A stretch of DNA of 64,000 nt. Source: Desulfuromonadaceae bacterium (GTDB lineage Bacteria > Desulfobacterota > Desulfuromonadia > Geobacterales > Pseudopelobacteraceae). Shown here one piece after another: positions 48,320 to 56,829 of the stretch; within the stretch, counting starts at the first letter, position 1; each line of letters opens with the position of its first letter. The notes under the pieces are model-generated. The model did not search any database and had not been told where the DNA came from. It saw only the letters and a program-made list of their open reading frames with translations. Where the stretch lies: the NCBI GenBank assembly GCA_028712075.1, contig JAQTQX010000005.1, forward strand, positions 109,374 to 173,373, in the 5' to 3' direction. A program made the translations under genes and the position numbers.

Positions 48320-49094
48320 TACTGTTCTCCCTCTGGATGATTTCGCGTGCCAGCTGCAGATAACTGGCGGCTCCGCGCGACGTAATATCATAATAGATAA
48401 CCGGCTTGCCATGGCTTGGCGCCTCAGCCAGACGGACATTGCGCGGGACCACCGATTCAAACACCAGATCGGGAAAATGTGTCCGAATCTCGCTTGCCAC
48501 CTCTTTACCGAGGTTGCCGCGTGCATCGAACATCGTCAGCAATACACCCTCAATGACAAGAGACGGATTAATCCTTTTCTGGATAAGCTTAATGGTGCGC
48601 AGAATTTGGGAAAACCCTTCCATAGCGTAAAATTCACACTGGAGCGGTATCAGCACAGAATCGGCAGCGGTCATGGCGTTAATGGTCAGCAGATTCAGTG
48701 AAGGGGGGCAATCGATGATGATGTAACGGTATCTGCCCATCAGCTGCATCAGCACCTCTTTCAGGCGCTGTTCACGACCAATCTCGGCGGCAAGTTCCAG
48801 TTCGGCCCCGGCCAGTTCGGAATTGGCCGGTAGCACATGGAGAAACGGGTGCCCGGTGTCAATCACCAATCCGTTCGGATCCACCTCGTTAATAAGCGCA
48901 TCATATACCGTGCGCTTCAGGGTGGCCTTATCCACACCGACACCGCTGGTCGCGTTACCTTGAGGGTCTATATCAACCAGCAGGGTCGGGCGTTCCGCTG
49001 CTGCCAGACAGGCGGCCAGATTAACCGCAGTAGTCGTCTTGCCGACGCCGCCTTTCTGATTGGCGATACAGATTATTTTAGGCTGTGGTTTCAA
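48312..49094 (-). CDS. parA: chromosome partition ATPase ParA (Soj type)
   Basis: A 260-residue deviant-Walker ATPase. Signature lysines in [17 protein letters not shown]' motif [12 protein letters not shown] and Walker [14 protein letters not shown]. It lacks an N-terminal DNA-binding extension, so it is the chromosomal short form. The only start is TTG at 49092-49094, with a weak AAAGAG about 11 bases upstream. This suggests low expression or autoregulated translation. Confidence 0.96.
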   Translation of the reverse strand: MKPQPKIICIANQKGGVGKTTTAVNLAACLAAAERPTLLVDIDPQGNATSGVGVDKATLKRTVYDALINEVDPNGLVIDTGHPFLHVLPANSELAGAELELAAEIGREQRLKEVLMQLMGRYRYIIIDCPPSLNLLTINAMTAADSVLIPLQCEFYAMEGFSQILRTIKLIQKRINPSLVIEGVLLTMFDARGNLGKEVASEIRTHFPDLVFESVVPRNVRLAEAPSHGKPVIYYDITSRGAASYLQLAREIIQRENSNG

Positions 49095-49210
49095 GGGGAA
49101 CTATGCTCTTTTCAGTGGGCGTCTTGCCCTGAATCATTCAGGAGGTTTTATCCGGATTTTGCGTGGCGGGGAATGTAACACAGTCACTTACAATCGTCAA
49201 AGGAAAGACA

Positions 49211-49236
49211 ACAAGGCGGGATCGCTCCCGCCTTGT
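49211..49236 (-). terminator. terminator after yefM-yoeB
   Basis: ACAAGGCGGGA-TCGC-TCCCGCCTTGT, 11-bp perfect stem 4 bp past the yoeB stop. Shares an identical 18-base core with the hairpin at 49834-49851. Confidence 0.75.
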
Positions 49237-49239
49237 TTG

Positions 49240-49494
49240 TCAATAATGGTCTCGACACTGCGCAATAAAAATAGTTTCATCATGAACGGAGTATACCAAG
49301 CGGTGTTGTTGATCAATCCTCCTCGACCAGAAGCCCGAAAGCTGATGTTTAAGAGGTTCCGGCTTGCCGATTCCGGCAAAAGGATCACGCCCGATATCTT
49401 TAATCAACTGATTGATTCTCTTTAAAATCGAAGGGTTATTTGTTTGCCAATACAGGTAATCTTCCCACCCATTGGATGAAAACTTAATCTGCAT
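49240..49494 (-). CDS. yoeB: YoeB/Txe-family toxin
   Basis: An 84-residue ribosome-dependent mRNA endonuclease of the RelE superfamily: WEDYLYWQTNN, LIKDIGRDPFAGIGKPEPLK and the active-site end FWSRRIDQQHRLVYSV. It overlaps the antitoxin gene by 11 bases. Confidence 0.95.
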   Translation of the reverse strand: MQIKFSSNGWEDYLYWQTNNPSILKRINQLIKDIGRDPFAGIGKPEPLKHQLSGFWSRRIDQQHRLVYSVHDETIFIAQCRDHY

Positions 49495-49741
49495 CTATCA
49501 ATTCCCTGTTAGTTCCGCCACCGTTACGAAACTCTTCAACGGACTCCAACAATCGCTTTGCACCTGTCGGATTTCGCATAAGATACGCGGTTTCTTCCAG
49601 ACTCTGAAAATCATCCAGTGACATGATAACAACCGGTTTTCCCCGCTGGCTTGTTACCACAACCGGTGCATGGTCATCGTTTACCGAGCGCATGACATCA
49701 GCAAAATGCTGTCGGGTATGTGTGTACGTAAGTGCATTCAT
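49484..49741 (-). CDS. yefM: YefM/Phd-family antitoxin
   Basis: An 85-residue antitoxin. The N-terminal dimer/DNA-binding part starts ALTYTHTRQHFADVMRSVND and contains RGKPVVIMSLDDF; the acidic C-terminus binds toxin. GGGGGAGG precedes the ATG at 49739-49741. It precedes and overlaps yoeB, the normal order; the complex would repress its own promoter. Confidence 0.94.
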   Translation of the reverse strand: MNALTYTHTRQHFADVMRSVNDDHAPVVVTSQRGKPVVIMSLDDFQSLEETAYLMRNPTGAKRLLESVEEFRNGGGTNRELIDAD

Positions 49742-49833
49742 ATTCAACCTCCCCCAAACTATGTACAGAACATAGCACAAATTCGATGCATGGGCAAAGA
49801 CATATTTCCCGTTTGAAACCCATAACAAAAAAA

Positions 49834-49851
49834 GGCGGGATCGCTCCCGCC
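49834..49851 (-). terminator. terminator of the VCBS-type protein gene
   Basis: GGCGGGA-TCGC-TCCCGCC followed on the minus strand by seven T. Confidence 0.8.
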
Positions 49852-49884
49852 GGATGTTCGTGTCATGTTGAATCAGCAAGCTCC

Positions 49885-51327
49885 CTAATCAACTTTTCTG
49901 ATCACGAGCCTGCTGGCGCCTTTGTCAAAAATGCCTTCTTCTTTGGCAACCACTTCAAGCAGCAGCAGTTCATGACTGCTTTCATCGTAGGCAAAATCGG
50001 CCAGATAATAATCATTCTGCTTGGTATGCCACTTTTCATTCAGATCAACGCCATTCCAGGCAAATTTATACAGACTGCTTTTTGAATAGGAGTGTTTGTT
50101 CATCATAAACCAGGAGCTGCTGTTTCTCGGTACAAACAGTTCTCCGCTGGACGTGAGGATAATCCTCTGTTCGATAAAAACCCGGCGAAAGCCGCTGCTT
50201 TCACTCAGGTCAGTACGCCTGAAACCGCCCTCGCTGCCGCCGAACTCTTCACTGCTTTTCCAGAGATCGTCACCAGCGGCGCTGAAGACCTTCAGGGAGC
50301 CGCTCCGCTCAATCACAATCGGAGTCTGCTCGCCTTTGGCGTTTGTGATCATGTTGAAATTGTATAAGTTTGCCTGTTTCGGTAGGGTGAGCGGATTTTT
50401 CAGGGCATAGCCATCACCGGTTTTGACCACTTCAGCAATCGGGCCGGAAAAATCAGCGCTGTTTGATATCTGCTGGCCGTACAGTTTTTTGACACCACCG
50501 TTGCCGGTAATCGATCTGAAAAAATAGGGGAGCGGCCCGGCAATCTGCTTCAGCGCAGTACCATCCACCACCCACACCTGGGAGGCAAGCTGTTCACCGT
50601 TCATGACGGTGACATAGATTTCCGGGGAGCCGTCGTTGTCGAGATCAGCACTATCCACGGCAATAAGCTGCTCATACACTTTATACGGAATTTCTGCCAC
50701 CAGTCTCAACCCGGCTCCCTGGTGATAATAGCGCAGCGACTGTGTGCCGATGGTGAACAGTTCCCGCTCGCCATGTGCGAGGGTTTTGCCAAGCGCCAGA
50801 CCGGTCAGTGCACCGGGCATTTTGTGAATGACAAGCTGCCCGGCGGCAGAAATAGTCGGCGGCGGAATGATGATATCAGGAACTGCGCTAACCGCAGATG
50901 CCGCAGGCGGTGGAGCGAGAGGTGCGGCGACTCCCTTGGCAATGCCCTCACTCAGAGAGACTGCCAGTTTGTTGACCGCCGGGATCAGATCGTCGGGACT
51001 GTTGCCCTGGGTGTACGCCCGGGCAAGAAAGGCGCCGGCAGTGGTGGCAGCAACGGCATCCAGACTGAAAACAGTGCCGCTGGCGATATAGCTGCCGCTC
51101 ACATGTAATTCAGCGCCTGTGGCAGTGGCCTGCGTTGCTATTTTCTCTGTGGTCAGACGTGACAGCAGCAGTGTCTGGATAGTTTTTTTCAACTCCTCCG
51201 GTTTGTTGGCGCCAATTACGTGAAACTCGGTGACATATACTGCCGCTGGAGCGCTCCAGGCGCTGTCAACTGCAGTAAAAACCATAATAGAGAAAAATAC
51301 GACAAGATGCAGAAGAACATTTTTCAT
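49885..51327 (-). CDS. secreted protein with VCBS/FG-GAP-like C-terminus
   Basis: A 480-residue secreted protein: signal peptide to about residue 26 (AWSAPA), then an alpha/beta domain (to about 130) and a proline-rich linker (PLAPPPAASA). A beta-rich C-terminal part has the calcium-type repeat VDSADLDNDGSPEIYVTVMN. This is the pattern of envelope FG-GAP/VCBS proteins; the function is unknown. Its stop is followed by a terminator; ccdB ends 9 bp upstream of its start, so it may be the last gene of the ccd unit. Confidence 0.75.
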   Translation of the reverse strand: MKNVLLHLVVFFSIMVFTAVDSAWSAPAAVYVTEFHVIGANKPEELKKTIQTLLLSRLTTEKIATQATATGAELHVSGSYIASGTVFSLDAVAATTAGAFLARAYTQGNSPDDLIPAVNKLAVSLSEGIAKGVAAPLAPPPAASAVSAVPDIIIPPPTISAAGQLVIHKMPGALTGLALGKTLAHGERELFTIGTQSLRYYHQGAGLRLVAEIPYKVYEQLIAVDSADLDNDGSPEIYVTVMNGEQLASQVWVVDGTALKQIAGPLPYFFRSITGNGGVKKLYGQQISNSADFSGPIAEVVKTGDGYALKNPLTLPKQANLYNFNMITNAKGEQTPIVIERSGSLKVFSAAGDDLWKSSEEFGGSEGGFRRTDLSESSGFRRVFIEQRIILTSSGELFVPRNSSSWFMMNKHSYSKSSLYKFAWNGVDLNEKWHTKQNDYYLADFAYDESSHELLLLEVVAKEEGIFDKGASRLVIRKVD

Positions 51328-51336
51328 GACGTCTCC

Positions 51337-51651
51337 CTAATAACCCGTAAATAGCAGATCCAATGCAGCAATTACCTCGTCCCGCTTGTCTTGTATCGAG
51401 CAGACTTTTCTCCCGAGCAGGGCGGTATGAATACCAACCAGCTGTGGCGTCGACATAAGTACTTGTGTCTGCTCAATATCAAAAACTGGATTAAGAACCG
51501 GTATCGGCTTACTTATCTCGGAGATTGCCAGAAGTGGAATCACAACTCTCGTCGGCAGGTTGTTGAGCATTTCAGCCTGTGCATCGAGAAGGTAGGGAAA
51601 TAGCTGTCTGGTCTCCTGGTTTTCATTTTCGTACACATCGAATTGAGCCAT
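51337..51651 (-). CDS. ccdB: CcdB-family toxin
   Basis: A 104-residue toxin that, in characterised members, poisons DNA gyrase. AQFDVYENENQETRQLFPYL, LPTRVVIPL and the C-terminal KRDEVIAALDLLFTGY match the family. Start is the ATG that overlaps the ccdA stop by one base (TAATG), with GAGGTG upstream. In E. coli CcdB the C-terminal residues that contact gyrase are WGI; here they are TGY, so toxicity should not be assumed. Confidence 0.92.
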   Translation of the reverse strand: MAQFDVYENENQETRQLFPYLLDAQAEMLNNLPTRVVIPLLAISEISKPIPVLNPVFDIEQTQVLMSTPQLVGIHTALLGRKVCSIQDKRDEVIAALDLLFTGY

Positions 51652-51899
51652 TAAAAGCACCTCAACGCATCACCAAAACAACCATTCTTTTCGACAAACT
51701 GCCGGTATTCTTCGATAGCGTCACAGCTATTGTCGAGCCATTCCTGACGCTTCTTGTCTCTAATTGCTGTTGCCAATAACTTTTCCACTGTTTGTGAAAG
51801 GTTGATCTTCTCAGCTTTGGCTTGTCGTAAAAGGTCACTGTTAATGCTCACGTGAGCTGTCTGTTTGGGAGCGTCATGGTTATAAAATGAAACGGTCAT
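51651..51899 (-). CDS. ccdA: CcdA-family antitoxin
   Basis: An 82-residue antitoxin. Ribbon-helix-helix part TAHVSINSDLLRQAKAEKIN and a toxin-binding tail with WLDNSCDAIEEYRQFVEKNG, where the family motif is 'ENxEAIxxYN'. The ATG at 51897-51899 has GGAGG five bases upstream; a longer frame is not supported. Confidence 0.92.
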   Translation of the reverse strand: MTVSFYNHDAPKQTAHVSINSDLLRQAKAEKINLSQTVEKLLATAIRDKKRQEWLDNSCDAIEEYRQFVEKNGCFGDALRCF

Positions 51900-52010
51900 G
51901 TCAACCTCCGGTATCCATATATAATGGCCACAATTTGTAGCCATATATACAGTACATAGCATCAGGAGACAAGTTTATTGTCGTCTGCCCCAACGTGTGT
52001 TGGTATCAAC

Positions 52011-52040
52011 AAAAAACCCCGGGCAAGCCCGGGGTTTTTT
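52011..52040. terminator. terminator of porin gene
   Basis: AAACCCCGGG-CAAG-CCCGGGGTTT with six A before and six T after; works from both sides. Confidence 0.85.
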
Positions 52041-52064
52041 GTTACCTGACTTTTTACACTGAAA

Positions 52065-53099
52065 TTAGAAATCCATCTGCAGTTTTGCGCCAACTGCATA
52101 GGTCTTGTTACCATTAGCATTATTAGCTGCGTTATCCAGTTCGTCAACATACGAGATTTCAGGCACAACAGTAAAGCCCTTTGCCACAGTAATCGGTGCG
52201 TTGACAAAGATTGCCATCAGGTTGTCGTCATTCAAATAGGTATCGTTTTTATCAAGGACATACCCTACGCCAGCATTGAGCTTGACCATCGGAGAAACGG
52301 TGTAGGAGCCCTGCACCATGCCTTCAAAGTTGGTTGTATCTTCGATTTTATTGCCGGAAACGGCAAACTTGTTTTTTCCACTGATACTTGTAAAGCCCAT
52401 ATCACCCATGTTCTGGCCAATACCGAGGTTGAAAACCACTGCAGCAGGGCCGGCAGTAAATTTACCGTGGGCATAGCCCATGAGGGAAGTAATCGTACCG
52501 CCGGTATCGCCGGTTGTTGCGACCTGTACTTTGTAAGACTGGCCGACGACACCCACGCCATAGGAGAAATTATCGATTTTGCCATCATAACCGACATTCA
52601 ATTTCGGCAAGTAATTTTCGGTAGTAGTTGGTGCAGAAATGGTTGACGGTTGAATGGCAGCAAGATAAAGGCCATTATTCAGCTGTACCCTGACCTGTGG
52701 CTGACGAGTATCCCACAACGAACCGTAGCTATTGTTGCCATTGTCATCGCCATATACCTGCTCTGAGCCAACCCAGTATTTGTTGTAGTCCTGGCCGACC
52801 AGAACCGAACCGAAGTCAAACTTGTAGGAACCGTACAGAAGGCGAAGGTTAACACCAGTACCTAGCTCAACCCTGCCGGTCATGTTGCCATTGGCAAACT
52901 TTGCGCCGAAACGGCTGTTACCCTGGAGATGCTCATTGAAATCGGTGTTTGAACCAACAGCACTGTCTACATCAACCGTGTTCCAGAATGCTGACATACG
53001 AGCAGAACCGTACAGTGTGGTCTCTGCCATTGCCGGAAGTGCCAGTGCGGTAAGTGCTGCTGCTGCTGCTGCGATTGCTACTGTTTTTTTAATGCTCAT
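52065..53099 (-). CDS. outer-membrane porin
   Basis: A 344-residue porin. Signal peptide ends LALPAMAE, the mature protein starts TTLYGSARMSAFWN, strands alternate throughout and the last residue is phenylalanine (LQMDF). It resembles the general trimeric porins of Geobacter and beta-proteobacteria. Start at ATG 53097-53099 with GGGAGG upstream. A long leader with a nested inverted repeat precedes it. Confidence 0.88.
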   Translation of the reverse strand: MSIKKTVAIAAAAAALTALALPAMAETTLYGSARMSAFWNTVDVDSAVGSNTDFNEHLQGNSRFGAKFANGNMTGRVELGTGVNLRLLYGSYKFDFGSVLVGQDYNKYWVGSEQVYGDDNGNNSYGSLWDTRQPQVRVQLNNGLYLAAIQPSTISAPTTTENYLPKLNVGYDGKIDNFSYGVGVVGQSYKVQVATTGDTGGTITSLMGYAHGKFTAGPAAVVFNLGIGQNMGDMGFTSISGKNKFAVSGNKIEDTTNFEGMVQGSYTVSPMVKLNAGVGYVLDKNDTYLNDDNLMAIFVNAPITVAKGFTVVPEISYVDELDNAANNANGNKTYAVGAKLQMDF

Positions 53100-53263
53100 G
53101 TCGTGTGTTCCTCCCATTTTTTATGATAGTTGCTTGTACTGCTGCGGATAACATACTGTCAGATCAGTTTATGCCGGCGGCCACCACCTTTCGGAGTAAA
53201 TTTGGCTGCAACCTCTTACGCTACATCGCCATAAAAATTAACTACATACTTTTTAAACACAAA

Positions 53264-53304
53264 TACCTTTAAACAGCCGCTTCAACAGCGGACGCCTAAA
53301 GGTA
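53264..53304 (-). promoter_or_regulatory. nested inverted repeat upstream of porin
   Basis: Outer arms TACCTTTA/TAAAGGTA (53264-53271, 53297-53304) enclose an inner stem CCGCT/AGCGG with a five-base loop and symmetric five-base bulges. It lies about 165 bp upstream of the porin ATG. The rest of 53118-53565 shows no gene. Confidence 0.45.
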
Positions 53305-53565
53305 CAATACAAGTGTCACTCCAAATTTTTTATTTTCTGAAACGTCCACAGTGTTTCGCTCCCGGTTTCGGCTGCCAGCTGACGCTGGTTTTCATTAAAT
53401 TTCAATCGGTTAGCTACTTTTTCGGTTCGTTTGTTTCAGGTGTGTTTTATTTGAGTGGCCGGAATATACAACAAATCAAACATATGTCAACATAAAATTG
53501 CTGTTTGACTGACTAACAGTGCGTAACCGTGCATTAATGTACTAAAATATCGTCCAAATTAATGC

Positions 53566-53970
53566 TCAATGGCCAACCTGGCAGATCTCCGTCAGAACAC
53601 CGTTACTGCTTTTTGGGTGAATGAACGCTATGCGTGTGCCATGTGCGCCATTACGCGGCTGTTCATCAATCATCCGGACTCCGGAACTGATCAGCCCGGC
53701 AATAGCCACCTTGATATCTGCAACTTCGTAAGCAACATGATGAATGCCGGCGCCGTTCTTCTCAATGAATTTCGCTACCGGACTGTCAGGAGATGTCGGC
53801 TCCAGCAGTTCTATCTTCGATTCGCCGATCTGCAGCATGGCAACCCGCACCTTCTGCTCGGAAACCTCCTCAATCCCGGCAAACGGCATGGTGAGGCTAT
53901 CGCGATAAAACGGCAGAGCGGTTTCAAGAGATGTCACGGCAATGCCGATATGGTTGATTTTTGTCAGCAT
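53566..53970 (-). CDS. mce: methylmalonyl-CoA epimerase
   Basis: A 134-residue VOC-fold enzyme that interconverts (R)- and (S)-methylmalonyl-CoA. INHIGIAVTSLETALPFYRD, IELLEPTSPDSPVAKFIEKN and GIHHVAYEVADI carry the metal and catalytic residues. Start at ATG 53968-53970 with AAAGG upstream. It lies downstream of the mutase gene, with the GxxExxY element between them. Confidence 0.95.
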   Translation of the reverse strand: MLTKINHIGIAVTSLETALPFYRDSLTMPFAGIEEVSEQKVRVAMLQIGESKIELLEPTSPDSPVAKFIEKNGAGIHHVAYEVADIKVAIAGLISSGVRMIDEQPRNGAHGTRIAFIHPKSSNGVLTEICQVGH

Positions 53971-53989
53971 GTTAGGACCTTTCATTTAT

Positions 53990-54430
53990 TGAAACACAGA
54001 GCAACGGAGCAACAGAGAACAAACTGTTAACATGCGATCCTCACAATGCCGTCTTTCAAAAGTTTTGTATTGAAGTTAATCAACAATCCAATTTTATTGT
54101 TCGTCAATTTCAAATACGTATAGATCTGCGCTTCATGTATTGGAAGAATTTTTCAACACATTTCAACTCTATAACAACCTTTTCTTCAACGTGCAAATCA
54201 ATACGAAAACCTTCATCAAATGAAATACCCTTGTATACAATCTGAAGAGGCTTCTGTCTTTCAACATGTAAACCCGTTTTTACAAGTTCATATTCTAAAC
54301 AGGACTCATACACAGACTCTAAAAGACCTGGCCCCAACGCCTTATGTACCTCAATAGCACATCAGATAATTTGGTTAGTTATGTCGGCTTCATAATAAAC
54401 TTTCTCAGTTGCTCTGTTGCTCTGTGTTTC
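53990..54430. mobile_element. inverted-repeat element, copy B, with GxxExxY pseudogene (441 bp)
   Basis: The left arm 53990-54021 (GAAACACAGAGCAACGGAGC...) and right arm 54402-54430 (...GCTCTGTTGCTCTGTGTTTC) are inverted copies. The arms are made of CAGAGCAA-like units. The whole interior is the decayed GxxExxY frame, which reads out of the right arm. Its edge is 13 bp from the mutase stop codon. Confidence 0.75.
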
Positions 54431-54436
54431 AAACAT
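54027..54436 (-). pseudogene. GxxExxY protein (PD-(D/E)XK-like), broken
   Basis: Reading from ATG 54434-54436 the frame gives MFETQSNRATEKVYYEADIT, then NQII, a TGA stop where relatives have Gly, then CAIEVHKALGPGLLESVYES. The family motif GxxExxY is GLLESVY. FRIDLHVEEKVVIELK has the D...ExK pattern of the nuclease-like fold. After EKFF a one-base deletion near 54140 shifts the frame; in the next frame it resumes IHEAQIYTYLKLTNNKIGLL to a natural stop at 54027. Two lesions, so inactive. The N-terminus is encoded by the inverted repeat itself. The family's function is unknown. Confidence 0.85.
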
Positions 54437-54443
54437 ATCATGC

Positions 54444-56096
54444 CTATAATACGACCGTCTCAGTATGTTTCCCGAAGACTCCTCTGAAGACGTCTGCTAT
54501 TTCGCCAAGAGTTGCGTAGGTTTTTACCGCCGCCAGTATGTGCGGCATGAGGTTGTCAGTGCCTTTGGCAACAGTTTCCAGATTTGCCAGTGCCGCTTTT
54601 ACCGCGGCATCATTGCGCCCTGATTTCATCGTTGCCAGCGATGCCTTCTGGGAGATCTCCACCTCTTCCTTTACCTTCAGCAGGCCGGTCGGCGGCGGTT
54701 CCTGAACAGTAAACTTGTTGACGCCGACAATAATCAGCAGATCTTTCTCGATCGCTTTCTGATAGGCGTAGGCCGAATCCTGAATCTCTTTCTGCTGGAA
54801 GCCGCGTGAAATGGCCTCGACCGCGCCACCCAGCTTGTCAATCTTGTCAATATACTCCAGGGCTGCCTTCTCTATCTGGTCGGTCAGCGACTCTACCAGA
54901 AACGATCCTGCCAATGGATCGATACTGTCAGCCGCGCCTGATTCGTAGGCAATGACCTGCTGGGTACGCAAAGCGATACGCACGGAATCCTCTGTCGGCA
55001 GCGCCAGTGCTTCATCGCGGGAGTTGGTATGCAGTGACTGGGTGCCGCCAAGTACGGCTGAAAGTGCCTGAATGGTGACGCGCATAATGTTGTTGTCCGG
55101 TTGTTGGGCGGTCAGGGTGCAGCCTGCTGTCTGGGTGTGGAAGCGGAGCATCTGCGATTTCGGGTCTTTTGCACCGAAGCGCTCCTTCATAATCTTTGCC
55201 CAGATACGGCGGGCGGCGCGGAATTTGGCAACCTCTTCGAACAGATTGTTGTGGGCGTTGAAGAAAAATGCCAGACGCGGAGCGAATTCATCAACGGCCA
55301 AACCGGCCTTGATGGCTGCTTCCACGTAGGCGATGCCGTCTGCGAGAGTAAAGGCGACTTCCTGTACTGCACTGGAACCGGCCTCGCGGATATGGTAACC
55401 GGAGATGGAGATGGTGTTCCATTTGGGCACATTATCTTTACAGTAGGCAAAAATGTCGGTAATGATCCTCATTGATTCTTTTGGCGGATAGATATAGGTG
55501 CCGCGCGCCATGTATTCCTTGAGGATGTCATTCTGGATGGTGCCGGAAATTTTATCCGCTGAAACCCCCTGTTTTTCAGCCACGGCAATGTACATGCAGA
55601 GCAGGATGGCAGCGGTGGAGTTGATGGTCATCGAGGTGGAGACCTTGTCGAGCGGGATGCCGTCGAAGAGGATTTCCATGTCGGCCAGCGAATCGATGGC
55701 AACGCCGACTTTGCCGACTTCACCCAGGCTCATGCCGGCATCCGAATCGTATCCCATCTGGGTCGGCAGGTCAAAAGCGATGGAAAGCCCGGTCTGTCCG
55801 GCAGAGAGGAGATATTTATAGCGTTCGTTGGACTCTTTCGCGGTACCGAAACCGGCATACTGGCGCATGGTCCAGAAACGACCGCGATACATGGTCGGCT
55901 GAACACCGCGGGTGTACGGATATTCACCCGGAAAACCGAGCTGTTCCTCATACCCGGGATAGTCAAAGCCGGGAGTAAAACAGCGCTCCATTTCGATATT
56001 TGAACTTGTCAGGAACGGATCCATCCGTTCGGGTGACTTGGCGAGGCCTTTGGCAACTTTATCCTGCCATTTCTGTTTACTGTCAGTGATGCTCAT
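54444..56096 (-). CDS. methylmalonyl-CoA mutase, large (substrate-binding) chain
   Basis: A 550-residue TIM-barrel chain that, with coenzyme B12, interconverts (R)-methylmalonyl-CoA and succinyl-Co[42 protein letters not shown] and [20 protein letters not shown] are mutase signatures. The C-terminal cobalamin-binding domain is missing, as in the split archaeal/Pelobacter-type enzymes, so a separate B12-binding subunit is needed; none is in the window. A terminator lies between it and the kinase-like gene upstream. Confidence 0.95.
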   Translation of the reverse strand: MSITDSKQKWQDKVAKGLAKSPERMDPFLTSSNIEMERCFTPGFDYPGYEEQLGFPGEYPYTRGVQPTMYRGRFWTMRQYAGFGTAKESNERYKYLLSAGQTGLSIAFDLPTQMGYDSDAGMSLGEVGKVGVAIDSLADMEILFDGIPLDKVSTSMTINSTAAILLCMYIAVAEKQGVSADKISGTIQNDILKEYMARGTYIYPPKESMRIITDIFAYCKDNVPKWNTISISGYHIREAGSSAVQEVAFTLADGIAYVEAAIKAGLAVDEFAPRLAFFFNAHNNLFEEVAKFRAARRIWAKIMKERFGAKDPKSQMLRFHTQTAGCTLTAQQPDNNIMRVTIQALSAVLGGTQSLHTNSRDEALALPTEDSVRIALRTQQVIAYESGAADSIDPLAGSFLVESLTDQIEKAALEYIDKIDKLGGAVEAISRGFQQKEIQDSAYAYQKAIEKDLLIIVGVNKFTVQEPPPTGLLKVKEEVEISQKASLATMKSGRNDAAVKAALANLETVAKGTDNLMPHILAAVKTYATLGEIADVFRGVFGKHTETVVL

Positions 56097-56129
56097 TTAC
56101 TAACTCCTTTACGTAGGTGACAAAAAAAG

Positions 56130-56152
56130 TCCCCCTTCGCGACAAAGGGGGA
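56130..56152 (-). terminator. terminator between kinase-like gene and mutase
   Basis: TCCCCCTT/AAGGGGGA, eight bp, seven-base loop, followed on the minus strand by CTTTTTTT. It should separate or attenuate the mutase from the carboxylase unit. Confidence 0.75.
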
Positions 56153-56175
56153 TGTAACGTGTCCGGATATATTAA

Positions 56176-56811
56176 TTACAGAATGGCTTTGACCGCTGCC
56201 AGCACATCCGCCTCGATCGCATCCTGGCTTCGCTTGTATGACGCATCAATGCGCACCCCGCGCCAGCGTCTCATCTCCCTGAGGTAAAACGCCTGCATGT
56301 GCCGATAGTACTCAAGTCCGCCTTCATGATGAATCTGCAGAACATCCTCAATCCGCTCATATGCCTCTTCCGGCGGCACATCCATAAAAATGGTCAGGTC
56401 GGGATACACCTCATCATCAAAGAGATGACCACGGGAAATTTTTTCCAGCAGACGGAGCACGTCAAAATGCTGGGTTGTACCACCGACGTGGGCATTTGCC
56501 AGTGATGAAATGCTCGACTGCTTGCACAGTACGACCTTGTTCTGTTCCAGCGCCGGGCGGACCACATTGGTGAATATCTGCGAACGGACGGCACATTCAA
56601 AGAGGAAATCAGCCCGCAAATCGGAACCGAACGACCAGTTGAGCAGGTTCTCAATGCCAAGTTCCTTGACGCGCCCGGAATCAGGATTGGCGCACTCTAC
56701 CACTTCAAGCTTTTGTTCCGTCAGTGACTTATGTAACGCAACGATCGCCGTCTTGGCCTGCAGACCGGAACCGTTGATTCCTTCAACAACGATAAATTTT
56801 CCTTTTCTCAC
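56176..56811 (-). CDS. thymidylate-kinase-like protein with altered P-loop
   Basis: A 211-residue nucleotide-kinase-fold protein. FIVVEGINGSGLQAKT aligns with the TMP kinase P-loop (EGxDGxGKTT) but residue 17 is Leu where the phosphate-binding lysine belongs. The usual 'DR' motif region reads VVLCKQSSISSLANAH, without the Asp-Arg pair. LTIFMDVPPEEAYERI fits the TMP kinase core strand. It lies 18 bp after the biotin carboxylase gene, so is probably made with the acyl-CoA carboxylase. Catalytic activity on dTMP is doubtful. Confidence 0.75.
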   Translation of the reverse strand: MRKGKFIVVEGINGSGLQAKTAIVALHKSLTEQKLEVVECANPDSGRVKELGIENLLNWSFGSDLRADFLFECAVRSQIFTNVVRPALEQNKVVLCKQSSISSLANAHVGGTTQHFDVLRLLEKISRGHLFDDEVYPDLTIFMDVPPEEAYERIEDVLQIHHEGGLEYYRHMQAFYLREMRRWRGVRIDASYKRSQDAIEADVLAAVKAIL

Positions 56812-56829
56812 AATAACCTCCTCGATTTT

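Noticed and set aside
47356..49250. parS sites near parAB
   Set aside because: Looked for the TGTTTCACGTGAAACA-type palindrome here and in other intergenic regions; none found by eye. They may lie outside the window.
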